Assembly (NCBI GenBank): GCA_016859345.1
Contig: CM029134.1
Span: 27,902,060-27,966,059 of the forward strand
Origin: Istiophorus platypterus
Lineage: Eukaryota; Chordata; Actinopteri; Istiophoriformes; Istiophoridae
Direction of reading: 5' to 3'
Length of the DNA: 64,000 bases
Below, one piece after another: positions 26,242 through 57,700 of the stretch; position 1 is the first letter of the stretch, and every line of letters begins with the position of its first letter. Made by a program: the position numbers and the translations under genes. The notes below the pieces were generated by a model, which did not search any database, was not told the origin of the DNA, and worked only from the letters and a program-made list of their open reading frames with translations.

Positions 26242-26985
26242 TTCATCATTTTCCTTCTCCAAAAAGATACAAGACATTCATACACATCTGAATTGGTTAA
26301 GCCTTATACCCGCAACACCTTGACCTCTCTCAGCCCATCATGTTACCCAGAATGACTCTGTTCCAGATACCAGCTACTTGATCCACTTAAGACAATACTG
26401 CATCTGCACAGCTTCAGAATGCTCTGCCTCAGCTGGTTGTTATTAGTTCAGCACTGTTATAGATTTAATATTCTTTTTCCGTTTATACCAGTGCTTCTTA
26501 ACCCGTATGTTGGGACCTTTTGCCGATAATTGACCTGCTCAGGGAGTCTTCTTTTGTGGCATTTTTCCAGTTGCAAGTTAAATTAAACTTTGTCAATGTA
26601 AATGGTTTTGGATTCTGCCTTCTCAATTGTAGGACTGATCTCTGTTCTGGTACAGCAGAAATCCATGATTGTTGTCTATTAGGTGCAACTTTAAAACACA
26701 CCCTGATTGTTCTTGGTAAATGAAATGCAAGACTACATAGAAATGGACTTAACTCCAGGGGTTCTCCCTCTAGTTGTAGGATAGTAGTAATAGGCAAACC
26801 AAAGACAAAGTGTTTTCCATGTACTTGTTATCGACATTTTGTGTTTGATGTTGCTTTTCATGTACAATTTTAAATACAGGAGATCAATACTTCAGTTATA
26901 TTGGGCTGTGATTTGTTTTTACGTGGGTTGTTTTTAAATACAAATGTTTACTGTGACTTTCAAATAAAAAAAGAGAAACAAGGTA
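26242..26985 (+). other. slbp: slbp 3' UTR with polyadenylation signal
   Basis: Non-coding sequence follows the TAG at 26239-26241. An AATAAA at 26963-26968 is the most plausible polyadenylation signal and would put the end of the transcript near 26985. The end point is inferred. Confidence 0.5.
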
Positions 26986-27469
26986 GAATGTCTCAGCGTC
27001 TTTTATGAGAACTTTGATTGTTACTCTCCCTGTTGTTCTGGTGCGACTGAGTTCAAATGTAGTTTTGGAACCGGAGATGCTGCGGAGTTGAAACAGTAGG
27101 TCAGCTTTGTTCAGGTGCTAATGACCAATGCTTTACATTGTGAACACTCAACCCGCCATTGCTCCATGTGTAATGTTTTTAAGCGAGTGACAAAATGCAA
27201 GATGTTTGGCAAACATTTGTGTAAAAAAAAAAAAAAAAACACAAAACATTTGACAGGCAAGACATAATCCTTTTAACAAATAGTGCCAAAATCCCAAATG
27301 GTGAAATTTAATTGGACAGTTTTGCTGTGTTGGCCATGGGTGAGCTTTTTTGCACATAAGATTATACTTAGTTTAGAGTTGCCCTTTAGATCGAGGGGTC
27401 CATATGAGGAGTGGAAAGGTGACCAGCAAGTGATGAAGATAATGAGGCTCAAAGAAATTTCCAAGACAG

Positions 27470-27910
27470 TTCAACTGGCAGTGGCCGCCAATGGAACCGG
27501 GTCACTTGTGTTTATTGATGACATGACTGCTGATAGAAGCAGCAAGATGAATTATGGGGTGTACATGGCTGTACTATCTGCTCAGATGCAGCCAAATGAA
27601 TCGAAACTCATTGGATGACATTCCATCATTCAGCAGAACAGTTATTCTAAAACAAAGCCAAAGCAACGACAGAGCTTTTCAGGGTGAGGAGGTGGAATAT
27701 CCTCACCTAGTCGAGTTATTCCCCTGAGTCTAACTGAGCAGCAGACAACTTACTTAAGCACCAGATGACAGGCAGAGAAACCCCCAAACAACAAAGGCTG
27801 AAGAAGGCTACAGTGCAACTCTGGGAGAGCATCACTAGGGACGATACAAAGAGTCTGCTGAAGTCTATGGATTGGAGGCTTAAACCTCCATTGACTGCTA
27901 AGGATTTTCC
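27470..27910 (+). mobile_element. Tc1-like transposase fragment between slbp and immt
   Basis: The translation contains AANGTGSLVFIDDMTADRSS and VLSAQMQPNESKLIG, the second-Asp region of Tc1 transposase. Decayed sequence continues to about 27900 (QQLKKATVQLWESI-like). There are stops and frameshifts and no clear ends. Confidence 0.6.
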
Positions 27911-28079
27911 ACTAAATATGATATATATTGATTTTGTTTGACTTTATGTGTATCTGTCCAGTTATTTTGAACTCCTAAACTTTGGGCACTATTTGTTTAA
28001 AGGGCTTTATCTACCAGACGGTTCTTTTTTTATATTGATGTGATCCTTTAAAGCTGAGACTCGGCTCTTTAATCCCGAT

Positions 28080-28396
28080 TTGTGTGCTGCCTTGACAGAG
28101 ATTAAGTCTTTAGAAGTCTCCCTTCACGTAAAAGATTAATCATATAATAATTTTCTTTCGAACGACTAGTTGTTCAAGGGTCCAGTCGTTGCAGCTCTGG
28201 TCGGGTTTCCAGAGGAGCTGAAGAAAAGTCTGCATTGATTTGTACATCTGGCCGAGGGAGGCAGTGTTGCACACACAAGCTTTCAAAACGACCCAAAATA
28301 TCAAGAAGAAGACGCAGAAGGAAACGAGGAGAAAGTAGTGAGTTCTACTTTGGAGAGTAACCTGACCAGGGTTTGAGAACAAAGTAATTGAGGACC
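28080..28396 (+). promoter_or_regulatory. immt: Probable immt promoter and 5' UTR
   Basis: Sequence directly before the immt start codon (GGACCATGTTG, a fair Kozak context). No TATA or other core element stands out. The role is inferred from position. Confidence 0.3.
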
Positions 28397-46477
<18,081 letters not shown>

Positions 46478-46960
46478 GCTGCCACTCTCAAGTAACCTGG
46501 CTGTCCTTAAAGGAACAATCCACTGAAAATATGTCTTTCAGGGCTCAAGAAGTAGTATTCACTATAGTCTTGAAGGGTGGTTGGAAGACTTTGTAGCTTA
46601 CATCTATGTGGAGGTAAGCAGCTGCAGTCAGCTCTGATTCAATAAAACAAGGGGGGCATTTCAAATACTCAGATTTTCATTAGTGTACTCCTTTAAGTGA
46701 CTGAACTAACTGAACTTAATCAAGTGATGGATGTTAAAATACAGCATAAATTTGTTTTAAAGCACTAAGTTACTGTGGATGAGTGTTAATAAAGTATAAT
46801 GTGCACCCTGTAAACTAGCGTTGGAGAGTCAGATCCACAGGATTGGTATTTATTTCTGGATAATTTCTTATGGAAAATTAATTCTGACATTGGTTACAGA
46901 ATGTGTCATGCTACAGCTTATTTTTGTCGATAATGCACATGTGAAAATAAATCCTGAACA
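46478..46960 (+). other. immt: immt 3' UTR region
   Basis: Candidate AATAAA signals lie at 46641-46646, 46788-46793 and near 46945. I cannot tell which is used. Confidence 0.4.
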
Positions 46961-48960
46961 AGAATTCTATTAAATGTCTTTATTCCTCCCTCACAGCTGT
47001 ATTTGTCATATTTCATGGATAATCCGTTTGAATTAATGACAACAGAACACCAGTGTGTGTTACATCTAGAGTATTGAGTTTCTATTATTACTTCCTGCAG
47101 TCAGTAAATCCGATCTCAATACCTTTACATATGAACAATAATGTCACAAATGTAAATACTGACACCACAGAATTTATGTTGAATATTTAAATCATATGCT
47201 TTGGGGATGTTCCTTCATTTAGATGAGATCACAAACTACATCACATTTTGAAGAGTAACATAACCATGATCCAAAGCAGACCTCAATCCTGTGGTATCTG
47301 CCAGAGAGCTAAGTACTGCCCTTACAATGGAAAAAAAAATAACACGGTTAAGTGCCCTTAAGGATGCCCCTCATCTGTGGGAAACATAATGCCATGATGA
47401 ATGAACAAACCTGCCTTACTTCCTTTTGGGTTTAGAATACCTCTGGGTTTCTGGATAGAAGGTCTGGTGCAGGAGGGGTGTAACCAACTCCTTAGATGCT
47501 TTTAAGTTTTGTAGATACCAAGGTGAAGTATCGCTCAGTGTTTGCTCCCATCAGTTTTTATTCTGACGGTTGTGGGCTCCAGCAATGTCCTCCCTGCCCT
47601 GTTTGAATCTTTTGATTAGTTTCTCATTTCTAAAGTGGAAAATAGCTATCTGCCATAATTTCTCAAAGACTAAGTTTTGCATAGAGGGTACCAGTTCAGG
47701 TGAAGCAAGCTGTATGTTATGTATCTTTATGCTGAATGTTAAGAAATGCAGAGTCCATGGGCTGAATTCAGACAAGAAGAGCCTAAGCAGAGGACCTAAG
47801 GGAAACTGAGTCCATGTGGAAACATGTGAAATCCCTAGAATGTTCCCTTAGACATGTCTTAGTATGTACCATGAGTATCAGCAGTGGGACTGCAGTAACT
47901 GCTATGGTACCTGCTGAAGTACTCTCAAAAGTTCCATGGTACCTGCCATGGTTATGTTTGAGGCATCATTGTTCTACTATTGTATACCATGATATTTGCC
48001 ATAGTTAAGTATAGACATTGCTTTCAGTACTTCCCCCTTCTTCCTTCAATATTCACTCTTCTCTATATTTGGATGTCAGGGCCTTACAGACAGTATGAAC
48101 ATAGTCATAGATTGTAGAGGAACCAAGTCAGACTATGCAGCCTGTCAAATAGGTCCATGACTAACTTTAGCTGTAGATCATAAAATTTTCAGTTTTTCTC
48201 AAACACCGTGAAATGTATGTGACACATTTCATGGTCAAATCTAAGTTTCAAAAAACTGAATCTTACTACATAGCTTGATGATACATTCCAGCTATTAGTA
48301 TAAAGGAAAAGTATAAAGGAAAATAGAGATACAAATAATTAAGCAAAATAATCATGGTGGCAAAAAATGTTTATCTGAAACAAGGTGGGGCTGTTTTTCT
48401 GTCAGTAGTATAATGATGGGCTTAACCCTGTGTTGTGTGGAACAAAAACCATGTGGTCTCTTAAACATTGCTGTGTCCTCAGAGTCTGGAATTTAAATTA
48501 TACTAATGGTTTTGTCTATACACAGCTGCTGGGTCCTGTAGAAACCTGTCAGAATATGGTGTTATAGAAGGAGCAATGATTCAGAGTTATTTTACTCAGT
48601 TGGTTTCCCTCAGAGTCTAAATAAACCCACTCACTGTTTTAACCACACTTTCAACCTTGGTCTGATTTATGGCATCAAATTTGAATACTTGATTGTCTTT
48701 CTACAGAACCTTCTTGTATTGGAGCATTGTTTTTATTTTAAGATACCCTGTACTCTATATTTTAAGATATTCCTTTTTCCCATTACAGTATTTCTAAGTA
48801 TTGTATTTAAATCTCTTTTAAAAATGTATATTATATAGTGTTAAAAGTATCATATTTTATACTGATATCAGTGTAAAGTAGGGAGTGGGTTGTGTAAAAA
48901 TGTATCCCCTTGGCTTTTATTACAGTTAGATTCATAGATATTTAAACAGTAACACAACTT
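46961..48960. other. Intergenic between immt and fgf gene
   Basis: No exon or identifiable repeat family. A short degenerate motif based on ACCATGG recurs at 47870-48000. Open frames lack recognisable motifs. Confidence 0.4.
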
Positions 48961-48969
48961 TTGCAATTT

Positions 48970-50380
48970 TGCCTCCGCACACATACACAATGGATTTGAA
49001 TCAAAAGAATCAAGATGTGATTGAAGTGTAGACTTTTAGCTTTAACTCAAGGGGTTTCACAAAAATTTTACATTAAATGTTTAGGAATTACACACATTTT
49101 TATACATAGTCCCTCATTTTCACTGGCTCAGAAGTAATTGGACAGTTGAAAATGTATCAGTTCCAGAGCTAGGTGTGGCCTCTTCCTTTGTTGATCATTG
49201 CAAATGAAGCAGATAAATGGCTGGAATCAATTCCAAATGTTGACTTTGAATTTCGGTAGCTGTTCATGGGAATTTTGAGATGTGTTCCAAAGAGGTGTTG
49301 ATGCAAATAAAGGAGGCCATCATTAGGCTGAAAAAACAAAACAAACCTAACAGACAAATAGAAGAGGATTGGCCAAATCAACAATCTGTTACATTCATAA
49401 AAAAGAAGGAATTCCCTGGGGAGTTCAGCAACGCCAACAGTTCTAGAAGACCACAGAAGACAACTAAAGTGGATGATTGCAAAATTCTTTCTGTGGTGAA
49501 GAAAGACCCTTTGTGACATCTAGCCAGGTCAAGAAAGCTCTTGAGGAAGTAGGTGTATCAATATCAAAGTCTACAAGTAAGAGACACCTTCATGAATGTA
49601 AATACAGATGATTTACCACAAGGTTCCACTGTTCAGGCTCAAAAACAGAAAGGTCAGATTAGATGTTGCTAGAAAACATTACAAAAAAAAAAAAAAAGCC
49701 TGCCCAGTTCTCGAACAAGATTCTGTGGACAGATGAAACCAAGAATACCTTGTACCAGAATGATGTAAAGAGAAGAGTATGGAAAAGGAAATAAACGGTA
49801 AAATGGTGTTTATTGATGATGTGACTGCTGGTAGTAGTTGCAGGATGAATTCTAAAGTGTATAGGGCTATACTCTGCTCAGATTCAGTCATATGAGGCAA
49901 ACCTAATAGGATGGTGTTTCACAGTACAGATGGTTAATGATCCAAACCATTCTGTGAAAGCAATCAAAGAGCTTTTCAAGGCTCAAAGAAATGTAATATT
50001 TTTCAATGACTGAATCAATCAACTGTCCTAAACCAATATGAGCATGCATTTTACTTACTGACAACAAAACTAAGGGCAGAAAGCCCAACAAACAAGCAGC
50101 AACTGAACTTGGCTGCAGTAAATGCCTGGCAAAGCATCTCAAAGGAGGAAACTCAGCATTTGGTGATTAGTCCTTACATTTATAATTATATTATCTTTAT
50201 GGCTTGTCTAATTACTTCTTAGCCCCTGAGAATGAGGGACTATGTAAAAAAAAATGGCTGTTATTCCTAAATGGTTAGTGTAAAATCTTTGTGAAACTCC
50301 TTGAATTAAAGCTGAGAGTCTACACTTCACACCTTGATTCATTTGATTCAAATCCATTGTGGATGGCAGAGGCAAAAGTG
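48970..50380 (+). mobile_element. Tc1-like transposon, second family, degenerate
   Basis: Inverted ends about 100 bp long lie at about 48989-49085 and 50260-50358; AATGGATTTGAATCAAA at the left is exactly complementary to 50342-50358. The transposase remnant begins near 49280 (MCSKEVLMQIKEAIIRLKKQ) and continues in broken frames: VFIDDVTAGSSCRMNSKVYR-like near 49810-49860, then a decayed C-terminus near 50100. An A run at about 49681 adds a frame break. Fragments of the same type occur at 25660-26130 and 27470-27910. Confidence 0.85.
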
Positions 50381-50389
50381 CAATTATAT

Positions 50390-51541
50390 ATTATATATAT
50401 ATATATACACTTAAATTACAATTATATTGCTGCACTGGCTGCAGAGTAAAAACAGTATTTAAGCAGCAAATCGAGACTGTAGGACTGGTCACACACTTAA
50501 AACAACAGTTTATTTCATTGGAGGGAAAGGGATCAGAGGAGCTGAGTGGGGAGTGAATTAAATCTGTGTAAATCTTTCAAGTTGCCCTCTCTGAATCTGT
50601 GCTGTTAACCAATAGCAAATGGTTTTTGCTGTGCTGATCTGTAGAGTGTAACCCAGAGGAAGCTGTCATAGCTAAGTAGCTTTATTTTTTGCATGATCCA
50701 GTTTTAAATTACTGCTCCAGAAACAGCTTGTGTGCAAGGAGTCAATGCTAATAAGACAACTTGAATAAATATTGTGGAATCATTGTCTCATTACCAAATG
50801 GCAATTATGAAACCTGCTGGCTAGTTTATTAGCCCTGCAAGTCAAAAGCTAGCAAAGCACATAGTCATTGCTACTACTTGCTTTCCCTATTTCTTTATTC
50901 CCTTAGATGAGCTATTTGGTATGACAAGGCCTTTAGTCCTTCATCAGTGTCTACACTGGATTCATTCACCAGTAAAGCGTAGTAAACATTCGTAATAATT
51001 ATGTGCACAAAACAGAAGAAACTGGACTTAAACCCTGAAAATACTCTTCTGCTTGCAGTTATACACATAAAACACAAGAAAAGGTTTCAATGTGAAATAA
51101 CCTGATAGTTATTCACATGATGATTTAGGGTTTGAAATATTTGACCATATATGAATGAAAGTTTTGAAAAAACAAGTCAAACATCAGGTGTGAGGCATGT
51201 GTGGTACAATAATATTATCTCCCATGGAAAAATCTTGAACAAAACTGATTCATCGCAAATAATATCTGACCTGCAGTATTAATACATATGTCATGGGAGC
51301 TGTGGGGGAAGACACACAAGTTTGATCCATTTGAGTCGTCATTCAAAGCCATGTTGGTGTATAATAATAGTTCATGAAAACATTGCCTACAGCACTGGTC
51401 AGTTTGTAATTGTAATTTTAAATGGCAGCAGGGTTTTCCATTGTGATATGCTGTAATATTTTTAGGAGAACATGAGTATAATCTGATCAAGCATTGTGCT
51501 TAAACTTTGTTCTGTACTGTTGATAACTTTGATCTTAATAT
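50390..51541. other. Intergenic, downstream of fgf gene
   Basis: No gene or repeat was identified. The 3' UTR of the minus-strand FGF gene should lie here, just left of the TGA at 51542-51544, but no polyadenylation signal was pinned down. Confidence 0.4.
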
Positions 51542-51718
51542 TCATATCCTGGGAAGGAAGTGTGTCATGGTCATGGTGGGTGTGACCCGGTTGCCTCTCT
51601 TGGTTTTGCCAGTCTTACTGAGGCCAATGTACATGCCAGGGTAGGCAGCTGATTCATAGGCATTATAGTTGTTGGCCAAGAGCTTCTCCTTGAACTTGCA
51701 TTCATCATTGTAGTGGCC
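51542..51718 (-). CDS. fgf4: fgf4-like exon 3
   Basis: The acceptor is CTCTCCCCCAG. It encodes GHYNDECKFKEKLLANNYNA, then YPGMYIGLSKTGKTKRGNRV (heparin-binding basic residues) and the C-terminus THFLPRI, ending in TGA. Confidence 0.9.
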   Translation of the reverse strand, partial: GHYNDECKFKEKLLANNYNAYESAAYPGMYIGLSKTGKTKRGNRVTPTMTMTHFLPRI

Positions 51719-54700
51719 CTGGGGGAGAGGCAAAAGGAGGACAAAGAGAGAAAAGCATCAAAAAAAGTTATTTATCAACTCAATCATATACACAGCTTTT
51801 ATATATACACAATATATACATATGTATAATCTTTCTCTGTTTGTTTCTGTATGTCTGTATATATGTCTGTATACACACATACAAACCACACACAAACTGT
51901 ATATATTATGATATCATGAGATAACTTTCCATTTCTCCAGTTTTCAATTTTAGCATTTTGAGTGTGTATGTGTAGTAAGACATGTACTGAGACATTTATT
52001 CCATCAAAGAAAACGATCATGTTATCACTAGTTACTACCAGGAATCGCCCTTTTTTTAATGAGAAATTATCTTTTTTTTCTCTTTGTGGCAGCAGTATCC
52101 TGTTGTTAATTGGAGTATTTCAGGGTAAATGGTACAAGAGGAATCAGGCACAGAGGGCTGGTTAACTACGGGTCTGCAGGTCACAGGCTCTTACCATCAT
52201 TTACCATGGTTCCCCCTGCTTTCTGGAGAATCATTTGTACACTTTTCCAGTATGAAATCTACATGTGGCTACTCAGTGCATGGCTTGGCATAGATGGGGT
52301 AGCTGTTTGGAAAAATGCCATCAGGATCAGGAGCTCTTCTCATTGTGTCACCCTTATGACAGAAAGGGTGACACTACACACTAATATAAAGGAAGAAATG
52401 CACTGGCTTGACAGGCTCCCTAAAAGAGGTCGGGGAGCAGCTCCAGCCAAAGGTCAACCTACCTCCCCCAGTCCTCATCTGAGCCAACTATCTTGCTACA
52501 TACAGAACTACTGCTAGGTAAGTAACTAGATGACTAAATGTTGGATGTCCAACTGGGTGAGTTAGTCTCAGTCAACATTCAAAAAAATTTTAACTAAAGC
52601 TGAACAGGGCTCTCGGCAGTCTCTATCATATAAAATATTACACTGATGGCTTAAAGAAAATCCCCGTCAATTAATTGTGACATTGAATGAAATCAGAAAT
52701 AAGCAGCAGACATAGTGTATGTATCTCATCTAGATATTAGTAGATGCATCAAACATTTTTTAGGTTTCCATTATTGAATGCTCTATTTTAATAATTTATT
52801 TATATGAATTGAATGGTATACAAATGATTTAATTATTAGTTGTTTATAAATTCATTTATTACCTGACAGGAATTTTATCTGTTATCATGTTTTAATTTTT
52901 GTTGTCAATTATGGTGAATCTAAAACAACATTTAGTGTCTATATTTATACATGTGTGTGTGTTAGTGTGTATGTTTCTATGGGGTCCAAAATTTGAGAGC
53001 CCACCACAATTGTAGGGTCTGACAGTTGAAGACCAAAATGCTGTACCCCAAAAGTTTAAGGGCTGTTTGAGGGTTAAGACTTGGCTTTAGGGTTCAGGTT
53101 ACAGTGAGGTTAAGGTTGGGGTAAGGGGCTAGTGAATGCATTCTGTCATTGATGGGTCCCAAGCAATAAAACAAAGATCTGTGTGTGTGTGGTGGGGGGG
53201 GTCTCACATTTGGACCCTGCTGCATATGTGTCCCCATATTGTATGTGCAAATTGGGCTGTGCTGAGCAGTGATGAAACATGCAAAATTAACTGGCTAGTG
53301 CCATATTGTTAACATGGATATTTGCTCTTCAATGTGCAGAATGATGCATGAGCAGTTTGACACCAGAAGGCTTACAAATTCATCTGCTGAAAGTTTTTCT
53401 GCGGTCAGCTTAATCTGAATTTAAGATATGTACTTATCGACAAGATTTATGACAACTATTCATAACAACTAGTCTGCAAACTTGAACCCTCTACACACTG
53501 CAAATACACTTTTAGTAGAATAGGAGACATCTCATGTCCAGCTGCTAAACTTTTGAAACCAAAAGTATTTGCATATTAACAGCATTCAAGTATTATTGTT
53601 GAAAGCTCAGCATTTTTATATGTCTTGAAATTTGTCTGTAGGGGATCTCTGAAGAGGTCTGATAATATGTTGTGCTAAAATACTGTAATGTGTTTCAGTT
53701 TTCACATATTCAGCTCATGAGATCTGAAGATTGTATCTTATTTGTTGACATTCAGTGTTAAACCAAATGCTCTCGTAATTGTTCTTTCAATTCCTCTTGC
53801 TTCATGTCGTTCTACATGTCAACAAGCAACAGCTAATGAACATCTGCTCTCAGCTCAAAAATGTGTCAATGTTTTTCAAGTGTTCAGTTTCCTCTCTGCG
53901 CCATGATTAGATCTATGATCTACATGTCTTCACAAATTAAAGTCTGTTTAAAATACAGCATCACCAATTTGAATTGTTAAATTGTTAAATCACTCTGTGT
54001 CCTGTGTTTTACAGAACGTAAAACATTTAGCTTATGGTTAAGGAGTTAATACAGAGCAATATTTACTTTTGATCATTTTTACAAAATAAGCTCAAGAAAA
54101 GAGAAGATTGTTAATTAACTGCATGCATAAAAACAATACTACACCTGTAATTTGTACACAGCAATGCCTTTTAGCAAGGCAAAATAATACAGGCTTAGGC
54201 CTGAAATTCACAATAAACTTAAATAAAGCTTAGTTACTGAGTGCATATTTAACAATTTCTATATGAAAAAACATGAAAAGTTTCTTCCGGTCTTACTGAC
54301 AACTATTCAACTATTAGAGTAATAGTCCCTTTCACAGCATTTCCTGGATCACCTACATGGGTGAATTCCATCAGTACATTCATACAGTACTAAGATGTAG
54401 AGATACAAGGGAAGAGATACAACTGAACAATTTTAGTTCAGTTCTTACCGAGCCATAAAGTTTCCCTTTGTTGCTCATGGCAATGAAGAGACCACTTCTT
54501 ATCCCAAATAGAGTCACCACTCCTCTCTCCACCGGGGAAATTTCTAGAAGAGCTGGGGTGAAATGGGAATATGATCAGCAGTAGATAGTGTACATCCTAA
54601 AGGGAAAGCTAAGGAAAACATGACACTAACAGTGCTTGCCATTATGACCAGAAGTGCTGTAGAACTACGAAAATATTTGCAAAAGGAAAAGTGGGAAAGC

Positions 54701-57700
54701 ACCTGAACAAAATTAATATATTAAGTGTCTCAGAGGAGATGCTCTTCATGTAATAACACCCGGCCATATGTTGTTTTACTCTTTATTACATATTTATTTG
54801 TCAACTATTTAAACTGTTGTCTTTTGCATAAAATCAACCACACATACAGAGAAATTCACAGCAGAAAATGTAAACATTGTACTATTCTCCTGATAGTCTC
54901 AGGGAATACACAGGTTTTGTTTTGGTTTTTTTTTAGCACTGTCAGCAAGAAAGCTCAGGGATGGATCCTGAACTATTCATCTGGGGGCCTTCTTGTTTGT
55001 GTTTTCTGATATCTGTACACAGAGACACACAGGCTTAAATGGATGCAACATTATCTTTCAACAAATCTGTTGGCTGATATACATGTTATATTCCTAAGCA
55101 GTGCATGATCAGTGCAGTGTTGGAGTTGAACTGAAGACTTTTACACTAAAGATTGCCATCCTTCACTTTCCTGACTAACAGAACAAATATGTTTTCATTT
55201 CATTAAATGTCCCTCCCTGCGGCCTAAACACACGTGTCCCCCCAAGACCCCCCTTCATCCTACTCCATCAAACCTGTTAAGTGACTCAACACTGGTCCAC
55301 ATGCCCTATCAAATTGTTGAATCTAAGCTTCTCCAGATGGAGGATCTCATCACATCTCAAATGAAGCATCAGACGTCCATAATTGCAAGATAAGTTTTTT
55401 AACCAGTACAGTGCCCAAATTAAGCACCTATTTGTTGCTGCCAGAGTTCAGTGCAATGTCCCCCGTAGCCCCCAAAATGACCACAAAGGGGTTGGGCTCT
55501 CATTGTTTGGTGAATGGTTTGAGTAAAAGTTGAATACAGAGCTCCAAAATGAGTGGAGGCTGGGGCAGGTCCAGAATTAGTGAGTAAGGGTGCCAGATTT
55601 ATTCTTACATTTATTACACAAGACACAATAATTACACTGGGATATATCTTTTTTACTTTGACTTTTGAGTTGTGCAATCTATGTATAACATTGAATTGTT
55701 TCAGATTATGTCTAGCATTTATTGAACAAATGTGAATGCTCATAAGATGTGTTTACAAAAATTCCTCAGTGAGGACTACATCCATTTTTGTGTCCCATAG
55801 AGTTCTATATCTGTGTCAACTATGTCCTGACTAATGCTTGTCTGATATTGGATTGACACTGCTCTTCTACACCCTGGTCTGACATTGATTATCATATCAA
55901 GTGCATTATGTTCGGTATAACTGCAAATGTAAACATATGAGTTTTGAAGATGTTACTTAGCTACTGTAAGGTGTTCGTGGCCTTGCTGATTTAGCTCATG
56001 ATATTACTGCGTGATATCTGATGTGTTTGACAATGTTGTCAAGTAGGTGAACTCTTCAGTTGTGAGAATGTTTGTTCTGTCTACATGGATTGGTGAGGGA
56101 TGTGGGATGTTTATCATCATAACTTGTTTTTTTCTGGTTGATCCTCAGGCCTACTTGCTGTGAAAATGTGCTGAGATGAAAGGTTTTCTCCTGCATATGC
56201 TAGTGTATGTGAAAGACTGAAGCCATTTCATCAGTACGCTCTAGACACTCAAATAATGATAAGAGAGTCTATCTGATGCCTCTTGGTTGATCTTTAGGGG
56301 TTCTTCTAATCACCATGGCCATGTTGAAGAATAGTGCAGACATCACACAACCTTGCCTCATTCCTGTCTTGACTCCAAAAATGTGTTGACTGTTTCTGAC
56401 AGTCATGTTAAGTAGGATTAAAACTACTGATAACATTTACAGTCTGTTGTTGAATCCCATATGCACAGTAAACAACATAGATTATCTTTATGATTGCTGT
56501 CAAAGACTTTCTTAAAATCAACTAAGTTTATATATAGTTGCAGCTGCCACTCTGTGCACTGCTTAGTGATGTTATGTAAGGTGAATACTGGTCTGTTAAG
56601 GATTTGGCTTAAGTGTTATTCAGTGACTATTAAGAATGATTCTGTTCAGAAGTTGGCCCAATTTGTCTGTGATCGGCTCACTGATGGATCCACATACTTT
56701 CTGCAGATTTTGTTGATGATCTTGTATAGGTTGTTATACTTATGTTATATATACAGCGGGTAAAATGAGTATTGAGCACGTCACCATTTTTCTCAGTAAA
56801 TATATTTCTAATGGGGCTATTCTAATGAAATTTTCACAAAATGTCAGCAACAACTCATACAATCCACATGCAAAGAAACCAAACCATAGATGTCCATAAA
56901 TTAACTTATGTGTAATAATGTGAAATGACACAGCGAAAAAGTATTGAACACATGAAGAAAGGGAGGTGCAAAAAGGCATTAAAGCCAAGACACTTGCTGA
57001 AATCTATCAGTAATTAGAAAGTAATCCTGCCCCATGTCAGTGCAAATTAATATAAGCTGGTTCAGTCCCAACTGATAGTCTATAAAAAGGTGCCTCATCA
57101 CCAAGGTGTCACACAAGAAACATCTCATGATGGGCAAAAACAAAGAGCTCTCTCAAGACCTTCGCAACCTTATTGTTGCAAAGCATACTGATGGCATTGG
57201 TTACAAAAGGATTTCTAAACTTTTGAATGTTCCAGTGAACACTGTTGGGGCCATAATCCAGAAGTGGAAAGGGCATCATTTCACCAAAAACCGGCCACGA
57301 CCAGGTGCTCCTCGCAAGATTTCTGGCAGAGTGAAAAGAATTATCAGAAGAGTTGTCCAAGAGCCAAAGACCACTTGTGGAGAGCTTCAGAAAGACCTGG
57401 AATTACAATTGTACAACTGTTTCAAAGAAAACAACAAGTAATACACTCAACTGCCATGGCCTGTATGCACACTCACCACACAGGACTCCATTGCTAAAGA
57501 AAAAGCATGTTTAAGCTCGTTTGAAGTTTGCTGCACAACATTTGGACAAGCCTGTGAAATACTGGGAGAATATAGTCTGGTCAGATGAGACCAAAATTGA
57601 ACTCTATGGATGCTATAATACACATCACCCCAAAAACACCATACCAACAGTGTAGTTTGGAGATGGGAACATCATAGTGTGGGCCTGTTTTCAGCAGATG

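Noticed and set aside
47551..48008. Small open frames downstream of immt
   Set aside because: Low-complexity sequence with recurring ACCATGG-like motifs; no homology and no splice signals of note.
52110..52517. 135-codon open frame in the FGF intron
   Set aside because: No recognised motif, and it overlaps unremarkable intron sequence. Its length is not exceptional for a window of this size.
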